Positions 5,717 through 12,798 of a stretch of DNA of 26,321 bases are shown here, piece after piece; position 1 is the stretch's first letter, and every line of letters starts with the position of its first letter. The position numbers were made by a program, and so were the translations under genes. The stretch comes from CAWDLX01 sp046728155 (GTDB lineage: Bacteria > Actinomycetota > Actinomycetes > Mycobacteriales > Micromonosporaceae): NCBI GenBank assembly GCA_046728155.1, contig JBKPDY010000007.1:1-26321 (forward strand), given 5' to 3'. The notes under the pieces were generated by a model. The model had not been told where the DNA came from. It worked only from the letters and a program-made list of their open reading frames with translations, and ran no database searches.

Positions 5717-7684
5717 GTGAGCGAAGACTCCAGCGGTGATGGCGAGCGGCCTCGTCGCGCGCGCGGCACCGGGGGACACCGCGACGGTCGGTCCGGCGAT
5801 GCCGGCCGCGGATGGGCCGCGGGCGGGCGACGCGACGGCGACGACCGCTCCCAGCGGCGTGGAGATAGCCGTACGGGTGGTGAGCGGTCGTATCGCGACA
5901 GTTTCGGCGATCGGGGTTCGCGATCGGGGTCTCGCTCATCTGGCCGCTCCGGCGGTGACCGCGACCGGAGCGGATTCCGCGACCGATACCGGGACAGTTT
6001 CCGCGACCGGGACAGGGAGGGCTTCCGCGACCGGGACCGGGACGGCTTCCGCGACCGGGACAGGGAGGGCTTCCGCGACCGGGACCGGGACGGCTTCCGC
6101 GACCGGGACAGGGAGGGCTTCCGCGACCGCGATCGGGACCGCGGCGGCTTCCGCGATCGCGACCGGGACCGCGGCAGCTTCCGCGATCGCAGTACTCCCG
6201 GCGACCGCGGGGGCCACACAGATCGGCCGGTACGCGGTCGCGCCGAGCATGCCGACCGTAACCGCGGTGGCCACACCGACCGCGATCGACGCACCGAACG
6301 TCGGGACGATGACGTGCGACGCGATAGCTTCCGCGACCGCGACCGGCGTACCGACCGTCGGGAGGTTGACCGTCGGCGCGATGGCTTTCGCGACCGGGAT
6401 CGGACGCCGGGGTTTCGTGACCGCGATCGCACCACGGGATCCGGCGACCGGGGTCGCGCGTCCGGGTACCGCGATCGCCATCCCGAGTCCGGGGATCGGG
6501 ATCGTGGGCCCGGCTTCCGGGATCGGGATCGTGGGCCCGGCTTCCGGGATCGGGATCGTGGGCCCGGCTTCCGGGATCGGGATCGGGAGTCCCGGGACCG
6601 GGACCGTGCGCCCGGATTCCGCGACAGATCAACCCGGGCGGACGCGAACCGTCGCGAGGCTGCCTCGCCGGCTCTGCCGGAGGATCTTGACCCGCGCCAG
6701 CTCGACCGCGAGGTTCGCGAACAGCTGCGACCGCTGGCCCGGGGCGTCGCCGAGCAGGTGTCACTCCGCCTGGTCGCGGCAGGGGAGCTGCTCGATGAAG
6801 AGCCCGAGCTGGCCCTGGCTCACGCGCTCGTGGCGCGGCGTCTGGCCTCCCGTATCCCGGCGGTACGGGAGGCGGTCGGACTGGCCGCGTACCGGGCCGG
6901 GCAGTGGCAGACCGCGATCGGCGAGCTCCGCGCCTATCACCGCATGTCCGGTCAGCTGACCCATCTGGCGGTCCTGGCCGACTGCGAACGTGCTCTGGGG
7001 CGGCCCGAACGGGCCATCGACATATTCCGTACGGCCGACCGTGCCGCGATGACTCCGCACGAGGCGACCGAACTACTGATCGTCGCTGCCGGCGCGCGCG
7101 CCGACATGGGCCAGCGCGACGCCGCCGTCGCCATGCTTCAGGCACGGGAGCTGACCTCGGACGAGCCGTGGGCGGCCCGGCTGCGCTATGCCTACGCCGA
7201 CGCCTTGCTCAACGTGGGCCGCAGGGACGAGGCCCGCGAATGGTTCGCCCGGGCAGCGGAGATCGATGAGGACGCGACCACGGACGCTGCCGAGCGTCTG
7301 CTGGATCTGGACGGGGTCGTCCTCGACGATTCGCATGAGCCCGACGCCGGCCTGCGCCGGGCGACGGCCGAGCCTGATGCCGAAGTTGACGACGAGGACT
7401 ACTTCACCGACGAAGACGTTAACGAAACGAAGCGCGACGACGTCGACCTCACCGAGGACGATGTAGCCGACGATGATGCAGCCGACGACGACTACGAGGA
7501 ATTCGGCAGCGGTGAATTCGACGACGACGAGGTCGAGGACGACTACAGCGACGACGACGAAGACCAGCCGGACCGCGGACCCGACTCACTCCATGTGATC
7601 GCCGACACCGACCTCGGCGACGAGAACGAAGCAGACGACGACGAAGCTGATCAGAACGAGGCCGACGAGCCCGGTGCCCCGTGA
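5717..7684 (+). CDS. TPR-like protein with Arg/Asp repeat N-terminus and acidic C-terminus
   Basis: From the GTG at 5717 this is 655 residues in three parts. Residues about 80-310 are low-complexity Arg/Asp with many FRDRD units, including 8-residue REGFRDRD/RDGFRDRD and 9-residue DRDRGPGFR tandem repeats. Residues about 320-540 are helical and TPR-like (LALAHALVARRLASRIP, YRAGQWQTAIGELRAYH, CERALGRPERAIDIFR, LLNVGRRDEAREWFARAAEI). Residues about 553-655 are almost all Asp/Glu. The gene sits where M. tuberculosis has Rv1691, a TPR protein of unknown role next to a HAD phosphatase, and it overlaps the next gene by 4 nt. A TTG at 5675 would add 14 residues; the GTG has GAGG upstream and starts the conserved-looking SEDSSGDG. 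Alternating basic/acidic repeats resemble those of RNA-binding or condensate-forming proteins, but that is inference. Confidence 0.85.
   Translation: MSEDSSGDGERPRRARGTGGHRDGRSGDAGRGWAAGGRRDGDDRSQRRGDSRTGGERSYRDSFGDRGSRSGSRSSGRSGGDRDRSGFRDRYRDSFRDRDREGFRDRDRDGFRDRDREGFRDRDRDGFRDRDREGFRDRDRDRGGFRDRDRDRGSFRDRSTPGDRGGHTDRPVRGRAEHADRNRGGHTDRDRRTERRDDDVRRDSFRDRDRRTDRREVDRRRDGFRDRDRTPGFRDRDRTTGSGDRGRASGYRDRHPESGDRDRGPGFRDRDRGPGFRDRDRGPGFRDRDRESRDRDRAPGFRDRSTRADANRREAASPALPEDLDPRQLDREVREQLRPLARGVAEQVSLRLVAAGELLDEEPELALAHALVARRLASRIPAVREAVGLAAYRAGQWQTAIGELRAYHRMSGQLTHLAVLADCERALGRPERAIDIFRTADRAAMTPHEATELLIVAAGARADMGQRDAAVAMLQARELTSDEPWAARLRYAYADALLNVGRRDEAREWFARAAEIDEDATTDAAERLLDLDGVVLDDSHEPDAGLRRATAEPDAEVDDEDYFTDEDVNETKRDDVDLTEDDVADDDAADDDYEEFGSGEFDDDEVEDDYSDDDEDQPDRGPDSLHVIADTDLGDENEADDDEADQNEADEPGAP
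5998..6115. repeat. 24-bp tandem repeats encoding FRDRD units
   Basis: Two alternating 24-bp units, GGGACAGGGAGGGCTTCCGC plus GACC and GGGACCGGGACGGCTTCCGC plus GACC, repeat as a 48-bp pair nearly without change from about 5998 to 6115. They encode REGFRDRD and RDGFRDRD. Their near identity suggests recent expansion. Confidence 0.85.
6494..6587. repeat. 27-bp tandem repeat encoding DRDRGPGFR
   Basis: Three essentially identical 27-bp units (core GGGATCGTGGGCCCGGCTTC) lie in tandem within the Arg/Asp-rich part of the TPR gene. This is a second repeat class, separate from the 24-bp units upstream. Confidence 0.85.
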
Positions 7685-8682
7685 GCGTGGCCGATGGACA
7701 CGATCTCGTCATCTTCGATCTGGACGGCGTCGTCTACCTTGGCACCGATCCGGTTCCCGGTGCGCCGGAGGCCATCCGGGCCCTCGCCGCCCAGACGAAG
7801 GTGGCGTACGTCACGAACAACGCGTCCAGGAGCGCCGCCGAGGTGGCCCGGCTGCTCACAGTTCTCGCGCTGCCGGCCCACGCGGAACAGGTGGTCACAT
7901 CGGGCGGTGCGGCGGCCGAACTGCTGGCCGAGCAGTTGCCACCCGGGGCGCCGGTGCTGGTGGTGGGAGCCCCAGCCCTGGGCGAGGAGGTCCGGCAGGT
8001 CGGCCTCACCCCGGTAGCGGAGGCGGAGGCGCGACCACTCGCGGTCGTGCAGGGGTACGGGCCGGCTGTGGGTTGGCCACACCTGGCCGAGGCGTGTGTG
8101 GCGATTCGCGCCGGAGCCCGTTGGGTGGCGACCAACACCGATGCCACGTTGCCGTCGCCGCGCGGTCCGCTACCGGGCAACGGGTCTCTGGTGGCCGCCC
8201 TCCGGACCGCGTTGGGCGGGCGGGAGCCAGACATCGTGGTCGGGAAGCCCCATCCGGAGCTGTTCACCGTGGCGACGCACCGGTTCGCCGCTCAGCGCCC
8301 GCTGGTCGTGGGGGACCGGCTGGACACGGACATCGCAGGTGCCGTCAATGCGGGTATGCCCAGTGTGCTCGTCCTGACCGGCGTCACGCGCCCCGCCGAC
8401 CTCCTGCGCGCGCCGCCGGACCAGCGTCCGACCTATGTCATGTCTGACCTCGGTGGACTGTCCAAAGAGGACTCGGCTGTAAGGGTCGACGATAGGTCGT
8501 CGCCGGGCGGATGGCGGGCATCGCGGGACAGTGTCCACATTGTACTTTCCGGCGACGGGAGCGCCGAGGACGCGATACGGGCGCTGGCCAGGGCGGCCTG
8601 GGCGAGTCCGGAGTGGACGGACGTCCGTCCGGACGGATTCCCCGCCGAGCAGACGCTGCGCCGCCTGGGCCTGCGCTGTTAG
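7681..8682 (+). CDS. HAD-IIA family sugar/glycerol phosphatase
   Basis: This 333-residue protein has the HAD motifs: FDLDGVVYLG with Asp13 (nucleophile) and Asp15, VTNNAS (44-49) as motif II, GKPHPE with its Lys near 189 as motif III, and GDRLDTDIAG near 211 as the metal-binding motif IV. A cap domain lies between motifs II and III, as in the NagD/IIA class. The C-terminal 75 residues form an extra domain. In M. tuberculosis the gene in this position (Rv1692) encodes a glycerol-3-phosphate phosphatase of phospholipid head-group recycling with a comparable C-terminal domain. By position and length this is the likely orthologue. The GTG overlaps the TPR gene stop (GTGA), so the pair is cotranslated. 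The substrate is inferred. Confidence 0.9.
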   Translation: MSVADGHDLVIFDLDGVVYLGTDPVPGAPEAIRALAAQTKVAYVTNNASRSAAEVARLLTVLALPAHAEQVVTSGGAAAELLAEQLPPGAPVLVVGAPALGEEVRQVGLTPVAEAEARPLAVVQGYGPAVGWPHLAEACVAIRAGARWVATNTDATLPSPRGPLPGNGSLVAALRTALGGREPDIVVGKPHPELFTVATHRFAAQRPLVVGDRLDTDIAGAVNAGMPSVLVLTGVTRPADLLRAPPDQRPTYVMSDLGGLSKEDSAVRVDDRSSPGGWRASRDSVHIVLSGDGSAEDAIRALARAAWASPEWTDVRPDGFPAEQTLRRLGLRC

Positions 8683-8732
8683 CAGGGCCGCCGTACATGC
8701 GGAATCCGTTACTGAACTGGCCGGGCAAACAC

Positions 8733-8755
8733 GCTGTGGATCGCGGACTCACAGC
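8733..8755. terminator. Weak stem-loop between convergent genes
   Basis: GCTGTG (8733-8738) pairs with CACAGC (8750-8755) around an 11-nt loop, overlapping the stop of the minus-strand gene. It could serve as a two-way terminator, but the stem is short and lacks a T-run. Confidence 0.3.
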
Positions 8756-9084
8756 AGCTTGCGGAGCTTCAGCAGGTCACCGAAGCTGGCCTTCACGGAC
8801 AGCCGTCCGGTCATCCACGCGCTGGCGAAATGCAGATCGCCGTCGACCATGGCCTGCAGGTCGTCGCTGGACACGTTGAGCCGGATCTGAGCCCGCGGGT
8901 CGTCGCCGTCGGCGATGTCGACGAGCTGACCCTCCCGCAGTCGCCCGTGGAAGTAGACATCCAGGTCGGTGATGTGACACGCCACGGCGCGATCGAGACT
9001 CACCTTGGCGCCAGCCTCCTGATCAGCGCTGAGGCGGGACGCGACCTCGCGGAGCGCGGTCCTGCACTCGTCAACGGACGCCAT
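8749..9084 (-). CDS. SCP2 sterol-transfer-like protein
   Basis: This 111-residue protein reads DRAVACHITDLDVYFHGRLREG, then DIADGDDPRAQIRLNVSSDDLQAMVDGDL, then SAWMTGRLSVKASFGDLLKLRKLL. That is the fold pattern of SCP2 sterol/lipid-carrier domains, including the final GRLSVKGSFGDLLKL signature. Such small single-domain proteins are common in actinobacteria and presumably bind hydrophobic ligands in the cytoplasm. The ATG at 9084 is the only good start; a GAGG-like site lies just upstream on the minus strand. The gene interrupts an otherwise plus-strand block and is divergent from the phasin-like gene, with an 82-nt shared control region. The ligand is unknown. Confidence 0.85.
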   Translation of the reverse strand: MASVDECRTALREVASRLSADQEAGAKVSLDRAVACHITDLDVYFHGRLREGQLVDIADGDDPRAQIRLNVSSDDLQAMVDGDLHFASAWMTGRLSVKASFGDLLKLRKLL

Positions 9085-9124
9085 GGCCTCAGACCGTACC
9101 GCAGGCAGCGGAGCATCCGGCCGG

Positions 9125-9130
9125 TAGCGT
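9125..9130 (+). promoter_or_regulatory. -10-like element for the phasin-like gene
   Basis: TAGCGT at 9125-9130 lies 36 nt before the ATG at 9167, in the control region shared with the divergent SCP2-like gene. The -35 is unclear. Confidence 0.3.
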
Positions 9131-9166
9131 GGCACATGTCGGTACACAGCGAGAGAGGGGGGCGCG

Positions 9167-9706
9167 ATGCAGGACGCACTGCGCACGTACCTCGGGCTGG
9201 CCATGGGCCTGACCGAGACGTCCCGTAAGCAGGTGCGCAAGGTTGTCAAGGACGCTTTCGGGCGTGGCAACGCCACCGCCGAGCAGGTCAGGGCGCTCAC
9301 CACGGACCTGATGGCGGCGAACTCGGCCAACCGAGATGCCCTGGTGAAGCTGGTGAAGTACGAGGTCGACCGGGCTTTGGGGGTCGTCGGTCTGGCCACG
9401 GCCGAGGAGGTCGCGAACCTTACGGCGCGGCTACACGCTCTGGAGGCCAAGCTTCGGGAGGCCCAGGCGAACGTGTCGGCGGACGCCTCCGCGCAGGCGG
9501 GTCGGCTCAGCCGCACGGCGGCGGCGAAGAGTCCGCCGAGGACCGGCGTACGCAGCGCGAGGGCCACGGCGGCGAAGTCCACCGGGCGCAAGACCGCCCC
9601 GGCCAAGGCAACCAAGTCCACCGCCAAGGCAACCAAGGCCGCGACGACGACCAGGACACGGGCCACCAAGGCCTCACGTTCGGTGTCCGCCAGGGCGCAG
9701 CCGTGA
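9167..9706 (+). CDS. Phasin-like coiled-coil protein with histone H1-like basic tail
   Basis: This 179-residue protein has two halves. Residues 1-110 are helical, with a phasin / PHA-regulator-like pattern (YLGLAMGLTETSRKQVRKVV, then LTARLHALEAKLREAQANV as a coiled coil). Residues 115-179 are rich in Lys, Ala, Thr and Arg (AKATKSTAKATKA), like the DNA-binding tails of histone H1 or mycobacterial HupB. Phasins coat polyester granules, and some link granules to the nucleoid through such tails; that role here is inference. A purine-rich GAGAGGGGGG lies before the ATG. The gene heads a run with the small ORF, tlyA and the NAD kinase gene, joined by overlaps or short gaps. No PHA synthase is in view, so a nucleoid or structural role remains possible. 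Confidence 0.75.
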   Translation: MQDALRTYLGLAMGLTETSRKQVRKVVKDAFGRGNATAEQVRALTTDLMAANSANRDALVKLVKYEVDRALGVVGLATAEEVANLTARLHALEAKLREAQANVSADASAQAGRLSRTAAAKSPPRTGVRSARATAAKSTGRKTAPAKATKSTAKATKAATTTRTRATKASRSVSARAQP

Positions 9707-9867
9707 ACCCGGCCGGGCCGGAGCCCGCCAGCAGCATCCCTGATGTGGGGGAGGCGATGGAGTCGTTAGCGGCCGTCGCCGACGCTCCGCCGGCCGATCA
9801 GGTCACCCCGCTGGCCGAGGCCGACCGGGTCCTTCGCGAGACACTCGACTCCATCGGCGACATCTGA
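9703..9867 (+). CDS. Small acidic conserved-position protein (54 aa)
   Basis: The GTG at 9703 overlaps the preceding stop (GTGA), and the frame runs 54 codons to the TGA at 9865-9867, four bases before tlyA. The product is acidic and alanine-rich: an unstructured start, then PLAEADRVLRETLDSIGDI, probably one C-terminal helix. M. tuberculosis has a similarly small gene (Rv1693) immediately before tlyA, so the position appears conserved. There is no known domain. The tight packing on both sides and the lack of any competing frame support it as a real gene. The function is unknown. Confidence 0.75.
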   Translation: MNPAGPEPASSIPDVGEAMESLAAVADAPPADQVTPLAEADRVLRETLDSIGDI

Positions 9868-9871
9868 CCCG

Positions 9872-10675
9872 ATGGCGCGGCGCAACCGCCTCGACACCGA
9901 GCTGGTCCGGCGTGGGCTCGCGCGCTCGCGGGAGCAGGCGGCGGCACTGGTCGACGCGGGTGTAGTGGAGGTCAGGGGAGTGCGGGCCACCAAGGCGGCG
10001 GCGATGGTCGATCCGGCCGACCCGGTCCGCCTGCTGTCCGGTCAAGGCGCCGAGTACGTCTCGCGGGGCGGGCTCAAGCTGGCCGGTGCGCTGGCCGCAT
10101 TCGGACCGTCCGGCCTGGTCGTGCGGGGGCGGCGGTGTCTGGACGCCGGGGCCTCCACGGGTGGCTTCACGGACCTGCTGCTACGACACGGCGCCGCCGC
10201 GGTGGTCGCCGTCGACGTGGGGTACGGGCAGCTGGCCTGGGCGCTGCGCAATGATTCCCGGGTGACGGTGTTCGAGCGGACCAACGTCCGCACGCTGACG
10301 CCCGATCAGATCGGTGGGCCCGTGCAGCTGACTGTCGCCGACCTGTCGTTCATCTCGCTGCGCCTGGTGCTCCCGGCACTGGTCGGGGCGACCATTGCGG
10401 AGGGCGACCTGCTGCCCATGGTGAAACCACAGTTCGAGGTCGGCCGTGGCCGGGTCGGTGCCGGCGGCGTGGTGCGCGAGGCTGAGCTGCGGGCCGGCGC
10501 CGTGCTCGACATCGCCGGGTGCGCGGCCGAACTGGGACTGGGCGTTGCCGGAATCGTGCCCAGCCCGGCACCTGGGCCATCGGGCAACGTCGAGTACTTC
10601 CTGTGGCTCCGTCGCGACGCACCCGCGGTTGACCGAGCGACAGTCGAGGCGATCGTGGCGGGAAGCCAAACATGA
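9872..10675 (+). CDS. tlyA: TlyA family rRNA 2'-O-methyltransferase (hemolysin-like)
   Basis: This 267-residue protein has an N-terminal S4 RNA-binding domain (RLDTELVRRGLARSREQA, residues about 5-22) and an FtsJ-type methyltransferase domain. The SAM motif CLDAGASTGGFTDLLL starts near residue 89, and MVKPQFEVGRG supplies catalytic Lys and Glu near 183-187. In mycobacteria TlyA methylates 16S and 23S rRNA at cytidines, and its loss gives capreomycin resistance. Length and domain order are normal. It starts four bases after the small ORF and ends in an ATGA overlap with the NAD kinase gene, so translation is coupled. The family is certain; target positions are inferred from the mycobacterial enzyme. 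Confidence 0.95.
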   Translation: MARRNRLDTELVRRGLARSREQAAALVDAGVVEVRGVRATKAAAMVDPADPVRLLSGQGAEYVSRGGLKLAGALAAFGPSGLVVRGRRCLDAGASTGGFTDLLLRHGAAAVVAVDVGYGQLAWALRNDSRVTVFERTNVRTLTPDQIGGPVQLTVADLSFISLRLVLPALVGATIAEGDLLPMVKPQFEVGRGRVGAGGVVREAELRAGAVLDIAGCAAELGLGVAGIVPSPAPGPSGNVEYFLWLRRDAPAVDRATVEAIVAGSQT

Positions 10676-11562
10676 CCCGAGTCGCGCTGTTGGTGACCCA
10701 TACCGGGCGCAAGGGCAGTACGGAGCACGCCCGTACCGTCGCCGCCGACCTCATCGACGCCGGGTTCACCGTACGGGTCATCGAGGGCGAGGCGGTCGAC
10801 CTCGGGTTGCCGGGTCTCGTCACGGTCTCTGGTCCGGACGCGGCCCGCGGGGCCGAGATCGTCGTGGCGCTGGGCGGCGACGGGACGTTCCTGCGGGCGG
10901 CTGAGCTCGCCCGGCCGGCCACGGCGCCACTCCTCGGCATCAACCTCGGCCGCGTGGGCTTCCTCGCGGAGGCAGAGGTTGCCGACCTCGACGTAGCCGT
11001 ACGACAGGTCGTCGCCCGGGAGTACAGCGTGGAGGACCGGCTGACCCTCGATGTCAGCCTGGAGTGGCGTGGCGAGGTCGTGGCGAGGTCCTGGGCGTTG
11101 AACGAGGTCAGCGTGGAGAAGGGGACCCGCGAGCGGATGCTCGAGGTCCGGGTCGACGTGGACGGCCGTCCGCTGTCGCGGTACGGGTGCGACGGGGTGA
11201 TCTGCGCGACACCGACCGGATCGACGGCGTACGCCTTCTCGGCCGGCGGGCCTGTCGTCTGGCCCGGCGTGGAGGCGCTGCTGCTGGTACCCATCTCGGC
11301 GCACGCGCTGTTCGGCCGAGCTCTGGTGACGGCGCCCTCGTCTGTCATCACGGTGACCGTTGATCCGCATGCACCCGATGCCGTGGTCTTCTGCGACGGC
11401 CGACGCCTTTTTGATGCGCCACCAGGCGCGGTCGTGACGGCCTGCCGCGGGCGGCTGCCGGTCCGGCTTGCGCGGCTGCGACCGCGCCCGTTCACCGACC
11501 GGCTGGTCGCGAAGTTCGGCCTCCCGGTCGAGGGGTGGCGTGCCAACGGCGACGGATCCTGA
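10672..11562 (+). CDS. nadK: NAD kinase
   Basis: This 296-residue enzyme phosphorylates NAD to NADP. It has the diagnostic GGDGT (ALGGDGTFLRAAEL, near residue 66), NLGRVGFLAE near 93 and the NAD-binding TPTGSTAYAFSAGGP near 180. It follows tlyA with a 4-nt overlap, as in M. tuberculosis (ppnK, Rv1695). In that species the next gene is recN; here a glycosyltransferase begins two bases after the stop. The C-terminus (KFGLPVEGW) is the usual actinobacterial ending, so the kinase itself is not truncated. Confidence 0.96.
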   Translation: MTRVALLVTHTGRKGSTEHARTVAADLIDAGFTVRVIEGEAVDLGLPGLVTVSGPDAARGAEIVVALGGDGTFLRAAELARPATAPLLGINLGRVGFLAEAEVADLDVAVRQVVAREYSVEDRLTLDVSLEWRGEVVARSWALNEVSVEKGTRERMLEVRVDVDGRPLSRYGCDGVICATPTGSTAYAFSAGGPVVWPGVEALLLVPISAHALFGRALVTAPSSVITVTVDPHAPDAVVFCDGRRLFDAPPGAVVTACRGRLPVRLARLRPRPFTDRLVAKFGLPVEGWRANGDGS

Positions 11563-11564
11563 GC

Positions 11565-12686
11565 GTGGTCGGGAACCCGAGCGCGAGGCCAGCGGAGGCG
11601 CTTAGGGTCGCGTTCGTCCTCCGCTCGGGCGGCCGTGTCGGGCGGCACGTGCGCATGCTCGTCGAAGGGCTCTGCGCCCGAGGATGGCCGGTCGAGGTCT
11701 TCTGCCCGCCCGCGACGGCAGACCAGATCGACTTCGGCGCGTCGGGGGCACGGGTCACGGTTGCCGAGGTCTCCGCGCCGGGTCCGCGCGACCTGGCCCG
11801 GCTTGGCCGACGGTTGAGGGACGCCCAGGTCGATGTGATCCACGCTCATGGCCTGCGGGCCGGATTGGCCGCACAGCTCACCCGCCCGGCCGGCGTCCCG
11901 CTGGTGGTGACCTGGCATACGCCAGCACCGGGTCGGGGAGTCCGTCGGCTCGCCCGGGACATGCTCGCCCGTACCGTGGCTCGCGGCGCCGACATGACCC
12001 TGTGCGCCTCGTTGAAGATCCAGAAGGAGGCCACCGAGTCCGGGGCCGACGACGCCCGGTTGATGATGGTGGTCGCGCCGCCCCTGCCGGCCCCGAGGCG
12101 GACGGTCGCCGACGTACGGGAGGAGTTTGGGCTGCCAACCGACGCACCGATGATTCTCTCCGTGGGCCGGCTGGACGAGCAGAAGCGCCACGACATCCTC
12201 ATCGCGGCCGCGGCCCGCTGGCGCGATCTTCGCCCCGCGCCCGCCGTCATCATCGCTGGAAAGGGGCCGCGCTATCGCGACCTGGTCGGTCAGGTGGCGC
12301 AGACCCGGGCGCCGGTCCACCTCATCGGGCACCGGGACGACATCGCGGATCTCCTGCGCGCCGCCGATCTCGCCGTGGTGACCAGCGTTGCAGAAGGCAG
12401 CCCGTCGTTCGTCCAGGAGGCGCTGGCCAGCGGGGCGGCTCTGGTCGCGACCGCGGTGAACGGGGTGGCCGAGATGGTGGGTGACGCCGCCGTTCTGGTG
12501 CCGCCGGACGATGTCGACGCCGTGGCCCGGGCGGTCCGGGCTCTGGTCGGCGACGCCTATCGCAGGGCGGTGCTGGCCGCCGCCGGGCCGGCGCTCGCCG
12601 CCGGCTGGCCGTCGCCGGCCGACACGCTGAACCAGATCATTTCGATCTACGGAGGATTGCGTCCGCGACACACGCCAGGTGGCTGA
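11565..12686 (+). CDS. GT4-type glycosyltransferase
   Basis: This 373-residue protein has a GT-B fold. The N-terminal half begins LRVAFVLRSGGRVGRHVRML and contains VIHAHGLRAGLAA and VVTWHTP. The C-terminal nucleotide-sugar domain has ILSVGRLDEQKRHDILIAAA, IAGKGPRYRDL, and the donor-binding EGSPSFVQEALASGAALV with the family's EX7E glutamates. It probably acts on the cytoplasmic face of the membrane in glycolipid or polysaccharide synthesis, though donor and acceptor cannot be read. The GTG at 11565 lies two bases after the NAD kinase stop; the earlier in-frame GTG at 11535 would overlap the kinase by 28 nt and adds only an Arg-rich extension. Codon use matches the neighbours. Confidence 0.87.
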   Translation: MVGNPSARPAEALRVAFVLRSGGRVGRHVRMLVEGLCARGWPVEVFCPPATADQIDFGASGARVTVAEVSAPGPRDLARLGRRLRDAQVDVIHAHGLRAGLAAQLTRPAGVPLVVTWHTPAPGRGVRRLARDMLARTVARGADMTLCASLKIQKEATESGADDARLMMVVAPPLPAPRRTVADVREEFGLPTDAPMILSVGRLDEQKRHDILIAAAARWRDLRPAPAVIIAGKGPRYRDLVGQVAQTRAPVHLIGHRDDIADLLRAADLAVVTSVAEGSPSFVQEALASGAALVATAVNGVAEMVGDAAVLVPPDDVDAVARAVRALVGDAYRRAVLAAAGPALAAGWPSPADTLNQIISIYGGLRPRHTPGG

Positions 12687-12740
12687 GGCCGCCGGTCGGA
12701 CGGTGGTGTTACGGTTGAATCCCGTGGATCACTTGATCTA

Positions 12741-12775
12741 GCAGCGGCCTGGGCTCCAGCCGGACGTGCTGCGGC
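12741..12775 (+). promoter_or_regulatory. GC-rich leader hairpin upstream of pyrG
   Basis: GCAGC at 12741-12745 can pair with GCTGC near 12768-12772, and inside it GGCCTGG pairs with CCAGCC around a 3-nt loop. The structure lies 25-60 nt before the TTG of pyrG, so it may be a leader or weak attenuator. There is no T-run and no direct evidence of function. Confidence 0.3.
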
Positions 12776-12798
12776 CCTGATGACCACGGGAGCACGAG

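Noticed and set aside
5675..5719. TTG start at 5675 for the TPR gene
   Set aside because: It would add 14 residues with no conserved look. The GTG at 5717 has a ribosome-site-like GAGG and starts the natural N-terminus.
5254..6435. Minus-strand Ser/Arg-rich open frame across the repeat region
   Set aside because: It is antisense to the R/D repeat, which stays open in several frames because its units lack stops. It also runs into the membrane-protein gene and has no ribosome site.
10350..12671. Long minus-strand open frame (773 codons) opposite the NAD kinase and glycosyltransferase genes
   Set aside because: This is the usual GC-rich shadow of well-supported plus-strand genes; it has no domain and no start signal.
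12687..12798. tRNA or riboswitch in the pyrG leader
   Set aside because: The hairpin seen does not fit a tRNA cloverleaf or any riboswitch core that I can recognise.
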